Notes: a model not told the origin generated them from the sequence alone. DNA of 64,000 nucleotides from an uncultured Pelagibacteraceae bacterium (GCA_902533445.1 CACALX010000004.1:62001-126000), one strand, 5' to 3'. Numbered from the stretch's first letter, positions 33,685 through 42,915 are shown. Numbers and translations are program-made.

Positions 33685-34736
33685 TGTATTCAAATTTAAG
33701 ATCTTTAATTTTCAAATTAGATCCAGAAAAAGCCCATACTCTAGCAATTCAATCTTTAAAATTTAATTTAGTATCAAATGTATTTGATGAAAATAAAAAT
33801 GATCCGATTTTTAAAACACAAATATTTGGCAAAGATTTAAGTAATCCAATTGGAATAGCGGCTGGTTTTGACAAAAATGCAGAAGTTTACAATCCTTTGT
33901 TTAAATTAGGATTTGGTTTTGTTGAAGTTGGAACCGTTACTCCTTTAAAACAATATGGAAATGAAAAGCCAAGAGTATTTAGATTAGTTGAAGATCAAGC
34001 GTTAATTAATAGATTGGGATTCAACAATCAAGGATCTGAAACTATTTTAAATAGAATAAAATCAAATAAAAAAAATGGAATACTTGGAGTAAATGTTGGA
34101 CCAAATAAAGACTCTGATAATCGATTGAATGATTATTTAATTGGATTAGAAAAATTTTATGAAGTTGCTGATTATATTACAATAAATATTTCTTCTCCTA
34201 ACACTGAAAATTTAAGAAATTTTCATGATGAAAATAAATTAAAAGAATTATTAAAATCAATTAAAGATAAGAAAAATGAATTGAAAACTAATATTCCAAT
34301 CGCAGTTAAAATTTCTCCAGACATTGATTTAAAGCAAATCGAATTAATATCAGAGATCCTTTTAGAAAATGAAATATCTGCAATAATTATTTCAAATACA
34401 TCAGAAAGTACTAGAGATGATTTAAAAAATATTCAAAGTCATCAAAAAGGAGGCTTGTCAGGAAAGCCAATTGAACAAAAATCAAATTTACTTATTAATC
34501 AATTCTTTAAACTGCTAAATGGTAGAATTAAAATAATTGGGGTGGGAGGTATTGACTCTGGAAAGTCTGCACATGATAAATTTTTGTCAGGGGCAGATTA
34601 TATTCAGTTATATACCGGCATGGTATTTCAGGGACCCAACATTGCTGCAAACATTAAAAAAGAGCTAAAAGAATTACTTCTTAGAGATGGAGTGAAAAAT
34701 ATTTCAGAAATCGTTGGAAATAAAACTCTTTCTTAA
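33684..34736 (+). CDS. pyrD: Dihydroorotate dehydrogenase (class 2, quinone)
   Basis: Membrane-associated flavoenzyme of pyrimidine synthesis that passes electrons to ubiquinone. 350 residues. The N-terminal helix region ([18 protein letters not shown]) is the class 2 membrane/quinone part; [46 protein letters not shown] with the catalytic serine, and IGVGGIDSG complete the family pattern. Start overlaps the lysK stop by one base. Confidence 0.96.
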   Translation: MYSNLRSLIFKLDPEKAHTLAIQSLKFNLVSNVFDENKNDPIFKTQIFGKDLSNPIGIAAGFDKNAEVYNPLFKLGFGFVEVGTVTPLKQYGNEKPRVFRLVEDQALINRLGFNNQGSETILNRIKSNKKNGILGVNVGPNKDSDNRLNDYLIGLEKFYEVADYITINISSPNTENLRNFHDENKLKELLKSIKDKKNELKTNIPIAVKISPDIDLKQIELISEILLENEISAIIISNTSESTRDDLKNIQSHQKGGLSGKPIEQKSNLLINQFFKLLNGRIKIIGVGGIDSGKSAHDKFLSGADYIQLYTGMVFQGPNIAANIKKELKELLLRDGVKNISEIVGNKTLS

Positions 34737-34747
34737 TTTTAATAAAC

Positions 34748-34776
34748 TTGACGCCCTTAATATCTCCCCTTATATA
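34748..34776 (+). promoter_or_regulatory. rpmB promoter
   Basis: TTGACG (34748-34753), 17-base spacer, TATATA (34771-34776). The ATG of rpmB is at 34789, twelve bases after the -10 box, so the predicted leader is about five to seven bases and has no ribosome site. The -35 begins 12 bases after the pyrD stop. Confidence 0.65.
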
Positions 34777-34788
34777 GGCACTGAAATT

Positions 34789-35100
34789 ATGTCAAAAAAA
34801 TGCGAACTAACCGGTAAAATTCCTATGAAGGGTCATAATGTTAGTCATGCTAACAATAAGACTAAAAGAAGATTTTTACCTAATTTAAAAAAAGTAAAAT
34901 TTACAAGTGAACTTGCTGGAAGAAGTTTGAAACTAACAGTTAGTAATTCAGGAGTAAGATCAGTTGATAAAAAGGGAAGTTTTGACGAGTTCTTAAAAAC
35001 TGTAAAAAATAAAAATATATCACCAAGATTAAAAAAACTCAAAAAAGTTATTTTATTAAAATCACCATATAAAAAAAAGCCAATAACTAAATCTGCTTAA
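34789..35100 (+). CDS. rpmB: 50S ribosomal protein L28
   Basis: bL28, a small basic 50S protein. I start at the ATG at 34789 ([33 protein letters not shown]), which gives the standard N-terminus and 103 residues. The open frame extends 75 bases further upstream, but that extension has no family similarity and would run through the promoter. Its own promoter lies between pyrD and the start. The stop overlaps the next gene by one base (TAATG). Confidence 0.97.
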   Translation: MSKKCELTGKIPMKGHNVSHANNKTKRRFLPNLKKVKFTSELAGRSLKLTVSNSGVRSVDKKGSFDEFLKTVKNKNISPRLKKLKKVILLKSPYKKKPITKSA

Positions 35101-35654
35101 TGAATAAATTTTTTATCAGCCTATCTTTAATGATGGGTGTGGTTGTTTTATCTTCAAACTACCTTGTTCAATTTCCAATAAATTATTATGGATTAAATGA
35201 AATTCTTACTTATGGAGCTTTTAGTTATCCTATAGCTTTTTTGATAACCGATTTAGCAAATAGATCTCATGGAAAAATAATTGCAAGAAAAATAGTTTAT
35301 TTTGGTTTTTTTATAGGAATTATTTTTACTTTATTTTTTTCGACAAACTTCGAAGATTTAATCTCCATTAGAATTGCAGTTGGATCAGGAGTGGCTTTCC
35401 TTACAGCCCAATTGCTTGATATTCAAATATTTGATCGTTTAAGAAAAAAACAGTGGTTTGTTGCACCTCTAACTTCATCATTAATTGGTTCAACTATTGA
35501 TACTTTTTTATTTTTCTCAATATCATTTTATGGAACAGGAGTTCCTTGGGTCACTTTATCTTTGGGTGATTTGGGTGTAAAAATACTAGTAGCATTAATA
35601 ATGTTAATACCATTTAGAATGTTATTAAAAATATTTAAGCCAATTAAAGTCTAA
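35100..35654 (+). CDS. VUT/YhhQ-family transporter (probable queuosine precursor uptake)
   Basis: Integral membrane protein of the VUT (YhhQ) family, 184 residues, five to six predicted membrane segments. Family pattern: GAFSYPIAFLITDLANRSHGK near the N-terminus and a C-terminal SLIGSTIDTFLFFSISF. YhhQ of E. coli takes up queuosine precursors (preQ0/preQ1); this assignment is by family, and the substrate here is an inference. Translationally coupled to rpmB and convergent with the agmatinase gene (four-base overlap). Confidence 0.8.
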   Translation: MNKFFISLSLMMGVVVLSSNYLVQFPINYYGLNEILTYGAFSYPIAFLITDLANRSHGKIIARKIVYFGFFIGIIFTLFFSTNFEDLISIRIAVGSGVAFLTAQLLDIQIFDRLRKKQWFVAPLTSSLIGSTIDTFLFFSISFYGTGVPWVTLSLGDLGVKILVALIMLIPFRMLLKIFKPIKV

Positions 35655-36526
35655 TATAAAAATTTATAAGATAAAATTTTATAAGCTAATTTAGCAACAA
35701 GAAAATTATAGGAGTTAAACCCTTTAATTGGAGAAAGTTCATTAATGTCAGCTCCAACTATATTTGAATTTTTCGCAGCAATTCTAATTATCTCTAATGT
35801 CTCGTCCCACAACAATCCACCTGGTTCAGGTGTTCCGGTAGCAGGCATAATACTTGAATCTAGTCCGTCTACATCAAACGTTAAGTAAATAGTCTTATTT
35901 TTTATTAATTTTTTAAATTTATTTAAATTCCATTTTTTTTTATCTTTTGCCCAGAAGATATCTATTCTATTTGAATTTTTTTTCAAAAATGGAATCTCAC
36001 TTTCTGATATATTCCTAATTCCAAAAGAAATTAAAGACACATTTTTATAATCTAAACATCGTCTTATTGCCGATGCATGTGAAAATTTTTCACCATTATA
36101 ACTTTCGCGTAAATCTGCGTGTGCATCAAAATGTAAAAGACAAATATTTTTATATTTCTTTGTAAAAGGAACAATGCATCCCGGTGTAATTGAATGTTCA
36201 CCACCAAAAGTCATTGGAAATAGTTTTTTATCTAAAATTTCCCCATTGATTTTAGAAACTTTATTTAATGCTACTTTGATATTTTTACCAATTTTAAATG
36301 GTTTTAATGTCTTGATACCTATTTTTTTGTAAGGTTCACAATTTAGCTCCTCATCATAAAGTTCAACTTGATGAGAAGCTTTGATAATTTCTTTTGGTCC
36401 ATTTTTTGTTCCACCGCCATAACTAACTGTTTTTTCAAGTCCAAATGGAACGACTACTACTTTTTCTTTGAAGTTGAATTTATTATCAATTCCTAAGAAA
36501 CCATGTTTGTTTGATAAATATTTCAA
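35651..36526 (-). CDS. speB: Agmatinase family ureohydrolase
   Basis: Binuclear manganese ureohydrolase, 291 residues. Metal ligands are intact: FGGEHSITPG, LHFDAHADLRES and TFDVDGLDSSIMPATGTPEPGG. The family covers agmatinase, arginase and guanidino-acid hydrolases; the operon with a decarboxylase and a deoxyhypusine-synthase-like protein favours agmatine to putrescine plus urea. No arginine decarboxylase of the SpeA type is in this window. Last gene of the polyamine operon, two bases after the upstream gene. Confidence 0.87.
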   Translation of the reverse strand: MKYLSNKHGFLGIDNKFNFKEKVVVVPFGLEKTVSYGGGTKNGPKEIIKASHQVELYDEELNCEPYKKIGIKTLKPFKIGKNIKVALNKVSKINGEILDKKLFPMTFGGEHSITPGCIVPFTKKYKNICLLHFDAHADLRESYNGEKFSHASAIRRCLDYKNVSLISFGIRNISESEIPFLKKNSNRIDIFWAKDKKKWNLNKFKKLIKNKTIYLTFDVDGLDSSIMPATGTPEPGGLLWDETLEIIRIAAKNSNIVGADINELSPIKGFNSYNFLVAKLAYKILSYKFLY

Positions 36527-36528
36527 TT

Positions 36529-37572
36529 TTATATAAATAATTTTGAGAAGTTTTTTCGTTCTCTATTTTTCCACTCACCTTTATGGTAAGCATCGCTAGC
36601 TATTAATGGCAATACACTTGTTGCTTCAGCAAATACCATTTGTTCTTTAGTGATATCCACTTTACCCCAAGAACTTGCTTCTTTTAAAGTAGAACTACTA
36701 CATGCACCATCTCTACTATCAGCAACTGTAATTTGTACAGCATACTTATGCATATCTACATTTTTGCCAAGAAGCTCAGCACAAATAACAGTGTCTTGAA
36801 TAAAATTTTTAGGAACTCCTCCACCAATCATAAATAAACCAGAACCTTTTGATTTGATTTTAATTTCAGTTAATTCTCTAAATTCTCTAACTGAGTCTAT
36901 AGTCATATGTTTTTTTGGATTTTTTTCTTGATGCATTACAAGACCAAAGCCTGCGCTTGAGTCTGTGAAAGCTGGACAAAAAATTGGAACATTATTATCG
37001 TATGCTGTTTCAATTAAAGAATCTTTCTTTTTTGAATATTTTTTTAAATATTTTCCCATTTCTGAAATAAACTCTCTCGAAGTATAACTTCTTGGTTCTA
37101 AAGTATCTGCTATTTGGCAAATAATTTTATCACACATTTGAAGCTCTTCTTCGTCGATATATGTGTCGTAAATTCTATCAATATAGTTGTCTCTTAATTC
37201 AGTATCATCTTGAAATTGAGATCCCTGATAATGTTTAAATCCAAGAGCTTCAAAAAAATCCATATCTACAATTGATGCCCCTGTTGCTACAATTGCATCA
37301 ACCATATTGTATTTAACAAGATCCTTATAAATATTCATACATCCTGCTGCAGATGTTGATCCTGCTAAAGTAAGAAAAATTGTACATTCCTTATCTTTAA
37401 GCATTTCGTTGTAAATGTTTGCTGCATTTGCAGTTTCTCTAGATACAAATGACATTTTCTCCATTGAAGAAATAATTGATCTGGAGTCAAATGAAGTAAT
37501 ATCTATATGTTCGACAGGATTTTTTAAAAAATCTCTTTTACTGTTATGTCCTGGATTTTTTTGGTCTGACAT
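36529..37572 (-). CDS. Deoxyhypusine-synthase-like aminobutyl transferase
   Basis: Homologue of deoxyhypusine synthase, 347 residues. NAD-binding parts such as TLAGSTSAAGCMN, GASIVDMD and GGGVPKNFIQ are present and the catalytic lysine that forms the enzyme-imine is conserved (about K304 in ASSWGKVDI). Bacteria lack the eIF5A substrate of the eukaryotic enzyme, so the acceptor is probably a small amine, giving a polyamine such as homospermidine or spermidine by aminobutyl transfer. That reaction is inferred. Overlaps the decarboxylase gene by one base (TAATG) and precedes speB. Confidence 0.88.
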   Translation of the reverse strand: MSDQKNPGHNSKRDFLKNPVEHIDITSFDSRSIISSMEKMSFVSRETANAANIYNEMLKDKECTIFLTLAGSTSAAGCMNIYKDLVKYNMVDAIVATGASIVDMDFFEALGFKHYQGSQFQDDTELRDNYIDRIYDTYIDEEELQMCDKIICQIADTLEPRSYTSREFISEMGKYLKKYSKKKDSLIETAYDNNVPIFCPAFTDSSAGFGLVMHQEKNPKKHMTIDSVREFRELTEIKIKSKGSGLFMIGGGVPKNFIQDTVICAELLGKNVDMHKYAVQITVADSRDGACSSSTLKEASSWGKVDITKEQMVFAEATSVLPLIASDAYHKGEWKNRERKNFSKLFI

Positions 37573-38756
37573 TAAGCAACCATATGAGCGCTATTAACGT
37601 CTTTTTCATACATTGACATTATTGGTTTATCTTCAACTTCATAAATTTCGTCTGAATAGTAACCATTGAATTGTGTTCTAAAAGTTAATCCATATGCTCC
37701 AAGTTGACCAAGCTCAATATAATCATTTTCCTTAATATTATTTGGTAATATAAAAGGTCCTTTCATATAATCCATGCTATCGCAAGTAGGACCGAAGAAG
37801 TCAAAAGCAGTCAATTTTTTTGAAATTATTTTATTTGAATTGTCTTTAATCATTTTAGATGGATAAACTATGTTAGGTGTTCCTGCATCAAATAGGGTTC
37901 CATATGTTCCATCGTTTATATAAAGTTTTTGTTTTTTTCTTAAATTAACTTTAACAATTGTTGAACCACTTTCTGCAACCATTGCTCTTCCTGGTTCACA
38001 AATTATCTCTGGCAACTTCTCTAATTTTAAATTAGATAAACTTTTTGTAATTTCATTGAAGTATTGATCTAAAGATTGAGGAATTAAATCTGGATAAATA
38101 GTTGGAAATCCTCCACCAACATTTATTGTATCAGGTATTATTTTTGTTTTTTTAATTATATTCCCAACCTCATTTATACCTTTGGCGTATGAAATAGGAT
38201 GCATACACTGCGATCCAACATGGAAACTTAATCCAATTTTTTTTGCATTTTGTTTTACTAATCTTAGTAATCCTACAGCTTCAGATGTTAGTGCTCCAAA
38301 TTTTTTAGATAAATCAATTTCAGCATGCTCATTTGAAACAGCAACTCTTACAAATAATTCTAAATCTTTTGCATTATTTGTGCTTTCAATAATTTTAATT
38401 AACTCTTCTTTTGTATCCAATGAGAAAGTTTTTACACCATAATTAAAATAGGCCTCTTTTATACTTTCTCTACTTTTTACAGTATGCATGTAAGAACATT
38501 TTGCGTTTTGAGTTATTTTTCTTATTGCCTTAATTTCCTCAATTGAGGCAACATCAAATTGGTTTACACCTGTGTTTAAAATGGTTTGAATAACTTCAGG
38601 ATGTGGGTTTGTTTTAACTGCATATAATATTTTTCCAGGGAACTTATCTAAGAAAAATTTAACCGAAGACTCTATGGATTTCTTCCTAATACAATAAACA
38701 GGCTTTTCAGGTTTCAGCTGATTTATAAGTTCTTCAACTGACTTAAATTTTTGCAT
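37572..38756 (-). CDS. Ornithine/lysine decarboxylase (alanine-racemase fold)
   Basis: PLP-dependent decarboxylase of the eukaryotic-type ODC fold, 394 residues. PLP lysine at K48 in LYAVKTNP, glycine-rich phosphate loop NVGGGFPT, EPGRAMVAES, and the substrate cysteine at about C325 in FGPTCDSMDYM. The C-terminal motif is that of ODC/LDC, not of arginine or diaminopimelate decarboxylases. I start at the ATG at 38756 because GGAGG (38765-38769) lies eight bases before it; the longer frame from TTG at 38771 would place that ribosome site inside the gene. First gene of the polyamine operon. Confidence 0.92.
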   Translation of the reverse strand: MQKFKSVEELINQLKPEKPVYCIRKKSIESSVKFFLDKFPGKILYAVKTNPHPEVIQTILNTGVNQFDVASIEEIKAIRKITQNAKCSYMHTVKSRESIKEAYFNYGVKTFSLDTKEELIKIIESTNNAKDLELFVRVAVSNEHAEIDLSKKFGALTSEAVGLLRLVKQNAKKIGLSFHVGSQCMHPISYAKGINEVGNIIKKTKIIPDTINVGGGFPTIYPDLIPQSLDQYFNEITKSLSNLKLEKLPEIICEPGRAMVAESGSTIVKVNLRKKQKLYINDGTYGTLFDAGTPNIVYPSKMIKDNSNKIISKKLTAFDFFGPTCDSMDYMKGPFILPNNIKENDYIELGQLGAYGLTFRTQFNGYYSDEIYEVEDKPIMSMYEKDVNSAHMVA

Positions 38757-38764
38757 TTCATATG

Positions 38765-38769
38765 CCTCC
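38765..38769 (-). promoter_or_regulatory. Strong ribosome binding site of the decarboxylase gene
   Basis: GGAGG on the minus strand, eight bases before ATG 38756. It decides the start: the upstream in-frame TTG is only two bases from the site and cannot use it. Confidence 0.75.
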
Positions 38770-38783
38770 AAAAAAAATTTAAT

Positions 38784-38809
38784 AAAAAAAAAGTTTTTAA
38801 TAAAACTTT
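38784..38809 (-). terminator. Terminator-shaped hairpin in the decarboxylase leader
   Basis: Minus strand AAAGTTTT (38802-38809), 4-base loop, AAAACTTT (38790-38797), followed at once by six Ts (38784-38789). It sits about 6 bases downstream of the predicted transcription start and before the GGAGG site. The stem is 8 bp but has a single G-C pair, so it is weak; it may be an attenuator or only AT-rich background. Confidence 0.35.
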
Positions 38810-38821
38810 AATAATTTGAGC

Positions 38822-38849
38822 CATATAAAGTAAAAATAGACGTTGTAAA
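38822..38849 (-). promoter_or_regulatory. Promoter of the polyamine operon
   Basis: Minus strand TTTACA (38844-38849), 16-base spacer, TATATG (38822-38827). Predicted start near 38815, giving a leader of about 59 bases, one of the longer leaders in this window. Confidence 0.5.
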
Positions 38850-38887
38850 GTAAATAATTCAAGCCTGATATGTGTATTTTTCATATA

Positions 38888-38917
38888 TTGTAATATTAGA
38901 TTTAGACCCCATATATG
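38888..38917 (+). promoter_or_regulatory. Promoter of the RegA-type regulator gene
   Basis: TTGTAA (38888-38893), 18-base spacer, TATATG (38912-38917), ending four bases before the ATG at 38922. No ribosome site is visible, so a leaderless message is likely. Divergent from the decarboxylase promoter. Confidence 0.45.
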
Positions 38918-38921
38918 GATC

Positions 38922-39485
38922 ATGAAAAACGAAGCCAAATTACAAAATTTAAGCGATTTTGAAAATAAATCACTTCTGATTGCTGATGATGATAATCCTT
39001 TTAGAGAAAGATTGGCAAGAGCAATGGAAAAAAAGGGCTTTGAAGTTTTTCAGGCTGAGAGTGTAAAAAAAGGTATTGAGTCAGTTAAAAGTAAAAAACC
39101 AGGTTTTGCAGTTGTAGACTTAAGACTTGGAGACGGTAATGGTCTTGAAGTTGTTAAAGAAATTCAATCTTCAAATAATGATAGCCGAATTATAATGCTA
39201 ACAGGGTATGGAAATATTCCCACAGCAGTTGCAGCAATTAAAGAAGGTGCAATTGATTACTTGGCAAAACCAGCAGATGCAGAAGATGTAGAAAAAGCAT
39301 TGTTGGCAAATCCAGCTAAAAAAGCTGCACCACCAGAAAATCCAATGTCAGCAGATAGGGTTAAATGGGAACATATTCATAGAGTATTTGAATTATGCAA
39401 TAGGAATGTTTCTGAAACAGCTCGAAGATTGAAGATGCACAGAAGAACCCTTCAAAGAATTCTATCTAAAAGATCTCCTAGATAA
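38922..39485 (+). CDS. regA: RegA/ActR/PrrA-type response regulator
   Basis: Two-domain response regulator of the RegA/PrrA/ActR family that controls redox-responsive genes in alphaproteobacteria. 187 residues: receiver domain with acidic pocket D22-D24 and phospho-acceptor D66 in FAVVDLRLGDGNGLEV; a proline-rich linker (about 127-143); and the invariant Fis-type HTH, ending RVFELCNRNVSETARRLKMHRRTLQRILSK, read in two blocks. The partner kinase RegB is not in this window. End overlaps the convergent bioY by eight bases. Confidence 0.93.
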   Translation: MKNEAKLQNLSDFENKSLLIADDDNPFRERLARAMEKKGFEVFQAESVKKGIESVKSKKPGFAVVDLRLGDGNGLEVVKEIQSSNNDSRIIMLTGYGNIPTAVAAIKEGAIDYLAKPADAEDVEKALLANPAKKAAPPENPMSADRVKWEHIHRVFELCNRNVSETARRLKMHRRTLQRILSKRSPR

Positions 39486-40029
39486 TATTTCTAATTTTAA
39501 TTATTTGTTTAGTAACTAATGTTAAAATAATAATTTTAAATAACTCTGCTAATAAAAATGGTTTTGCACCTAGTGAAAATATTGGTTTATCCCAACCAAT
39601 CAGAGTTCCTAGCCATATTAAACCCAAAATATAGATTGTAGAGGTTGCAATAACTAGTTTAGTTAAAATATTTATAAAACTATCTTTTGTGTTAATTTTT
39701 GAAGCTAAATAACAAGCAGTTAAAAAACCAATTAAATAACCCATCGTTGGGCCAGTAAAATAGACTATGCCAACCCCTTTTTCTGGGGAGTTTGAAAATA
39801 CCGGTAATCCTGCAATACCCTCTAACAAATATAAACCTACAGAAGCTAAACCAATTTTATAACCTAAGCTTACACCTAAAAATAACACAATAAATGTCTG
39901 CATTGTCATTGGAACTGGATAAAATGGAATCTTAATTTTTGCAGAAATAGTTAAAGCAATTGAACCTAGAATCACAGCTAATAAAGATTTTATGATTTTT
40001 GTTTGTGTTAAGTTTTTTGTAAGTTCCAT
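39478..40029 (-). CDS. bioY: Biotin transporter substrate-binding component
   Basis: BioY, the S component of ECF-type biotin uptake. 183 residues, six hydrophobic segments, with IPFYPVPMTMQTFIVLFLGV, YLLEGIAGLPVF and FTGPTMGYLIGF, the family signatures. No bioM/bioN genes are near it, and solitary BioY can transport biotin in some bacteria. No BioR-type operator (TTATMKATAA) is seen upstream. Suggests dependence on external biotin, an inference. Confidence 0.92.
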   Translation of the reverse strand: MELTKNLTQTKIIKSLLAVILGSIALTISAKIKIPFYPVPMTMQTFIVLFLGVSLGYKIGLASVGLYLLEGIAGLPVFSNSPEKGVGIVYFTGPTMGYLIGFLTACYLASKINTKDSFINILTKLVIATSTIYILGLIWLGTLIGWDKPIFSLGAKPFLLAELFKIIILTLVTKQIIKIRNII

Positions 40030-40140
40030 ATTAAAATAATACTCAAAATATAAAAAATAATCTAGCTATATTAGCCTAAAGGTTTAATTTTATTTTTTTA
40101 TATACAGAAATTGTTAGCAATGTAATATTTGTTAATCTTC

Positions 40141-42915
40141 ATGAATAAAATACAAAAAACAGATCATTTTTATTTAATTGATGGCTCTGGTTATATTTTT
40201 AGAGCTTATTATGCTTTACCACCATTAACTAGAAAAAGTGATGGACTACCTACAGGTGCTGTAAGTGGATTTTGTAGCATGTTGTTTAAATTATTAGAGG
40301 ATTCAAAATCTGATCAAAATTTACAAAAACCAACTCATTTTGCAGTAATTTTTGATTCAGCTAGAAAGACTTTTAGAAATGAAATTTATAGCGATTATAA
40401 AGCTAATCGATCAGAAGCCCCTGATGATTTGGCGCCTCAGTTTGAGTATATTAGAAAATCAGTTTTAGCATTTAACTTACCTTCTGTGGATTTACCAAAT
40501 TATGAAGCTGACGATCTAATAGCTACATATGTTGATCAAATTCTTAAAAAAGGCGCAAAAGTTACAATCGTTTCATCAGATAAAGACTTAATGCAACTTT
40601 ACAAAAAAGGTGTTCGAATTTTTGACCCTATGAAAAATAAATTTATCACTGAGGAAGATGTAATTAAAAAGTTTGGTGTTGATGCTTCAAAAGTTATAGA
40701 TGTTCAATCTTTAGCAGGCGATAGTAGTGATAACGTACCAGGTGTTCCAGGAATAGGAGTTAAAACAGCCGCAGAATTAATTAATAAATATGGTACTTTA
40801 GAAAAATTATTAGACTCTGCTCATGAGATTAAACAGAACAAAAGAAGAGAAACTTTAATAGAGAATAAAGATAAAGCTTTAATTAGTAAAAAACTTGTAA
40901 CTTTAGATGACAAGTCTCCAGTAAATAAAAATTTAACTGAATTTAAATTAAAAGAGGTTGATAAAGATAAACTGTATAAATTTTTAAGAGAAATGGAATT
41001 TAATAGATTGTTAAGTTCTGCAATCTCAGCTTACGGGGAACCAAAATTATCTGGATCTGAAAATAATTTAAAATCTACTGAAAAACAAAAACCAATAAAC
41101 AGTAAAAATTATCATTTAATCACAGATATCAATGAAATTGATAAGTGGATAGAAGAAGCTGAAGAAGTAGGGGAAGTTGCTGTTGATACAGAGACAAGTT
41201 CGTTAGATCCTCATCAGGCTGATTTAGTTGGAATTTCACTTTGTTCAAAAATTGGAAAAGCTTGTTATATCCCTGTTGGTCATAAATCTCAGGATTCTTT
41301 AAATAAAGAGAGTGTTATCAATAAATTAAAAAACTTATTAGAGGACCTAAGTGTTAAAAAAATTGGTCAAAATATTAAATTTGATTTTATAGTTTTTTAT
41401 AAACTTGGCATTTCACTTTCATCGATGGAAGATACTATGCTTATGTCCTATGTATTAGATGCTGGAAAGAATAGACATAACATGGATACCCTTTCGGATA
41501 TTCATCTTGGACATAAGACAATTTCATTCAAAGAGATTGTTGGAACAGGTAAAAAAGAAATAAATTTTAGCGATGTAGAATTAGAAACAGCAAAAAATTA
41601 TGCAGCAGAAGATGCAGACGTTACTTTTAGATTATATAAAAAATTTATTAAAAGCTTAAAATCTGAAAAATTATTTAATATCTATGAGATTTTTGAAAAA
41701 CCTCTAATTAAAATACTTGCATTCATGGAAATCGAAGGTGTTGAAGTAGATAGTAAATTTTTAAATTCTCTTTCTTCTAAATTTGATAAGAAAATCAAAA
41801 AAATTGAAAAAGAAGTTTTCAAAATTTCTAAGAAAGAATTCAACATTGCTTCACCAAAACAACTGGGAGAAATTATTTATAATGACCTTAAGATTGCAGG
41901 AACAAAAAAAACAAAAAAGGGAAGTTTTGCAACCAGCGCAAGTGTTTTAGAAGATTTAGCCTTCAAAGGTCATGAGTTTCCAAAATTAGTATTAGATTGG
42001 AGGCAGGTTTCAAAATTAAAAAATACTTATTCTGACGCTTTGCCAGAGCATATTAATCCAAATACAAAAAGAGTTCATACATCGTTTTTATTAGCAGCAA
42101 CAACAACAGGCAGATTAGCTTCAAGTGATCCAAATCTGCAAAATATTCCAATTAAATCTGAAGATGGAAAAGACATTAGAAAAGCGTTCAAGGCCAAAAA
42201 AGATCATTTATTGATATCTGCAGATTACAATCAAATTGAGATGAGAATTTTAGCAGATCTTGCAGATGTTAAGGAACTTAAAAAAGCTTTTAAAAATAAT
42301 GAGGATATTCACTCTTTAACAGCTAGCCAAATATTTAATGTCGATATTAAAAAGGTAAATCAAGATCACAGAAGAAAAGCTAAGGCAATAAACTTTGGAA
42401 TAATTTATGGTATTTCCCAGTATGGTTTGGCAAAACAAATAAATGTTTCTAATTATGAAGCAGAAGAATTTCTTAATGCTTATTTTGCTAAATTTCCTGA
42501 AATTAAAGTTTATATGGATAGCACAATTAAGTTTTGCCGAAAAAGTGGCTATGTAAACAATATATTTGGAAGAAGATCTCATTTTAATGGTATAAATGAT
42601 AAAAATTTTAATGTTAGAAATTTTCAAGAGAGAGCAGCAATTAATGCTCCAATTCAAGGGTCAGCATCTGAAGTTATGAGATTAGCAATGATCAGATTAG
42701 ACAAAAAATTAAATGAAGAAAAAAATTTGAAATCAAAAATACTTCTTCAAATACACGATGAGCTTATTTTTGAGGTCCCAAAAAAAGAGGAAAAGGCAAT
42801 GGTCAACTTAATACAGAATGAGATGACCAGTGTTACTCAAAGTGATTATCATTCTTTTTCTACACCTTTAACAGTTGATGTAAATGTCGGTGATAATTGG
42901 GGGATGCTTCACTAA
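40141..42915 (+). CDS. polA: DNA polymerase I
   Basis: Full-length Pol I for repair and Okazaki fragment processing. About 924 residues: 5'-3' exonuclease domain (about 1-290; LIDGSGYIFRAYYAL, YEADDLIATY, SSDKDLMQL, GDSSDNVPGVPGIGVKTA), a 3'-5' exonuclease domain with the DxE site intact (VAVDTETSSLDP), and polymerase domain with TTGRLASSDPNLQNIPI, SADYNQIEMRILADL, RRKAKAINFGIIYG and QIHDELIFEVP. I use ATG 40141; the frame also opens at TTG 40129 without support. TAATAT at 40123-40128 could be its -10 box. Confidence 0.97.
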   Translation: MNKIQKTDHFYLIDGSGYIFRAYYALPPLTRKSDGLPTGAVSGFCSMLFKLLEDSKSDQNLQKPTHFAVIFDSARKTFRNEIYSDYKANRSEAPDDLAPQFEYIRKSVLAFNLPSVDLPNYEADDLIATYVDQILKKGAKVTIVSSDKDLMQLYKKGVRIFDPMKNKFITEEDVIKKFGVDASKVIDVQSLAGDSSDNVPGVPGIGVKTAAELINKYGTLEKLLDSAHEIKQNKRRETLIENKDKALISKKLVTLDDKSPVNKNLTEFKLKEVDKDKLYKFLREMEFNRLLSSAISAYGEPKLSGSENNLKSTEKQKPINSKNYHLITDINEIDKWIEEAEEVGEVAVDTETSSLDPHQADLVGISLCSKIGKACYIPVGHKSQDSLNKESVINKLKNLLEDLSVKKIGQNIKFDFIVFYKLGISLSSMEDTMLMSYVLDAGKNRHNMDTLSDIHLGHKTISFKEIVGTGKKEINFSDVELETAKNYAAEDADVTFRLYKKFIKSLKSEKLFNIYEIFEKPLIKILAFMEIEGVEVDSKFLNSLSSKFDKKIKKIEKEVFKISKKEFNIASPKQLGEIIYNDLKIAGTKKTKKGSFATSASVLEDLAFKGHEFPKLVLDWRQVSKLKNTYSDALPEHINPNTKRVHTSFLLAATTTGRLASSDPNLQNIPIKSEDGKDIRKAFKAKKDHLLISADYNQIEMRILADLADVKELKKAFKNNEDIHSLTASQIFNVDIKKVNQDHRRKAKAINFGIIYGISQYGLAKQINVSNYEAEEFLNAYFAKFPEIKVYMDSTIKFCRKSGYVNNIFGRRSHFNGINDKNFNVRNFQERAAINAPIQGSASEVMRLAMIRLDKKLNEEKNLKSKILLQIHDELIFEVPKKEEKAMVNLIQNEMTSVTQSDYHSFSTPLTVDVNVGDNWGMLH

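Noticed and set aside
34714-34788. N-terminal extension of ribosomal protein L28
   Set aside because: The 25 extra residues have no similarity to L28, overlap the pyrD end and run through a strong promoter.
38757-38815. speF-type RNA element before the decarboxylase
   Set aside because: The speF motif is much longer and strongly conserved; only a short AT hairpin is present here.
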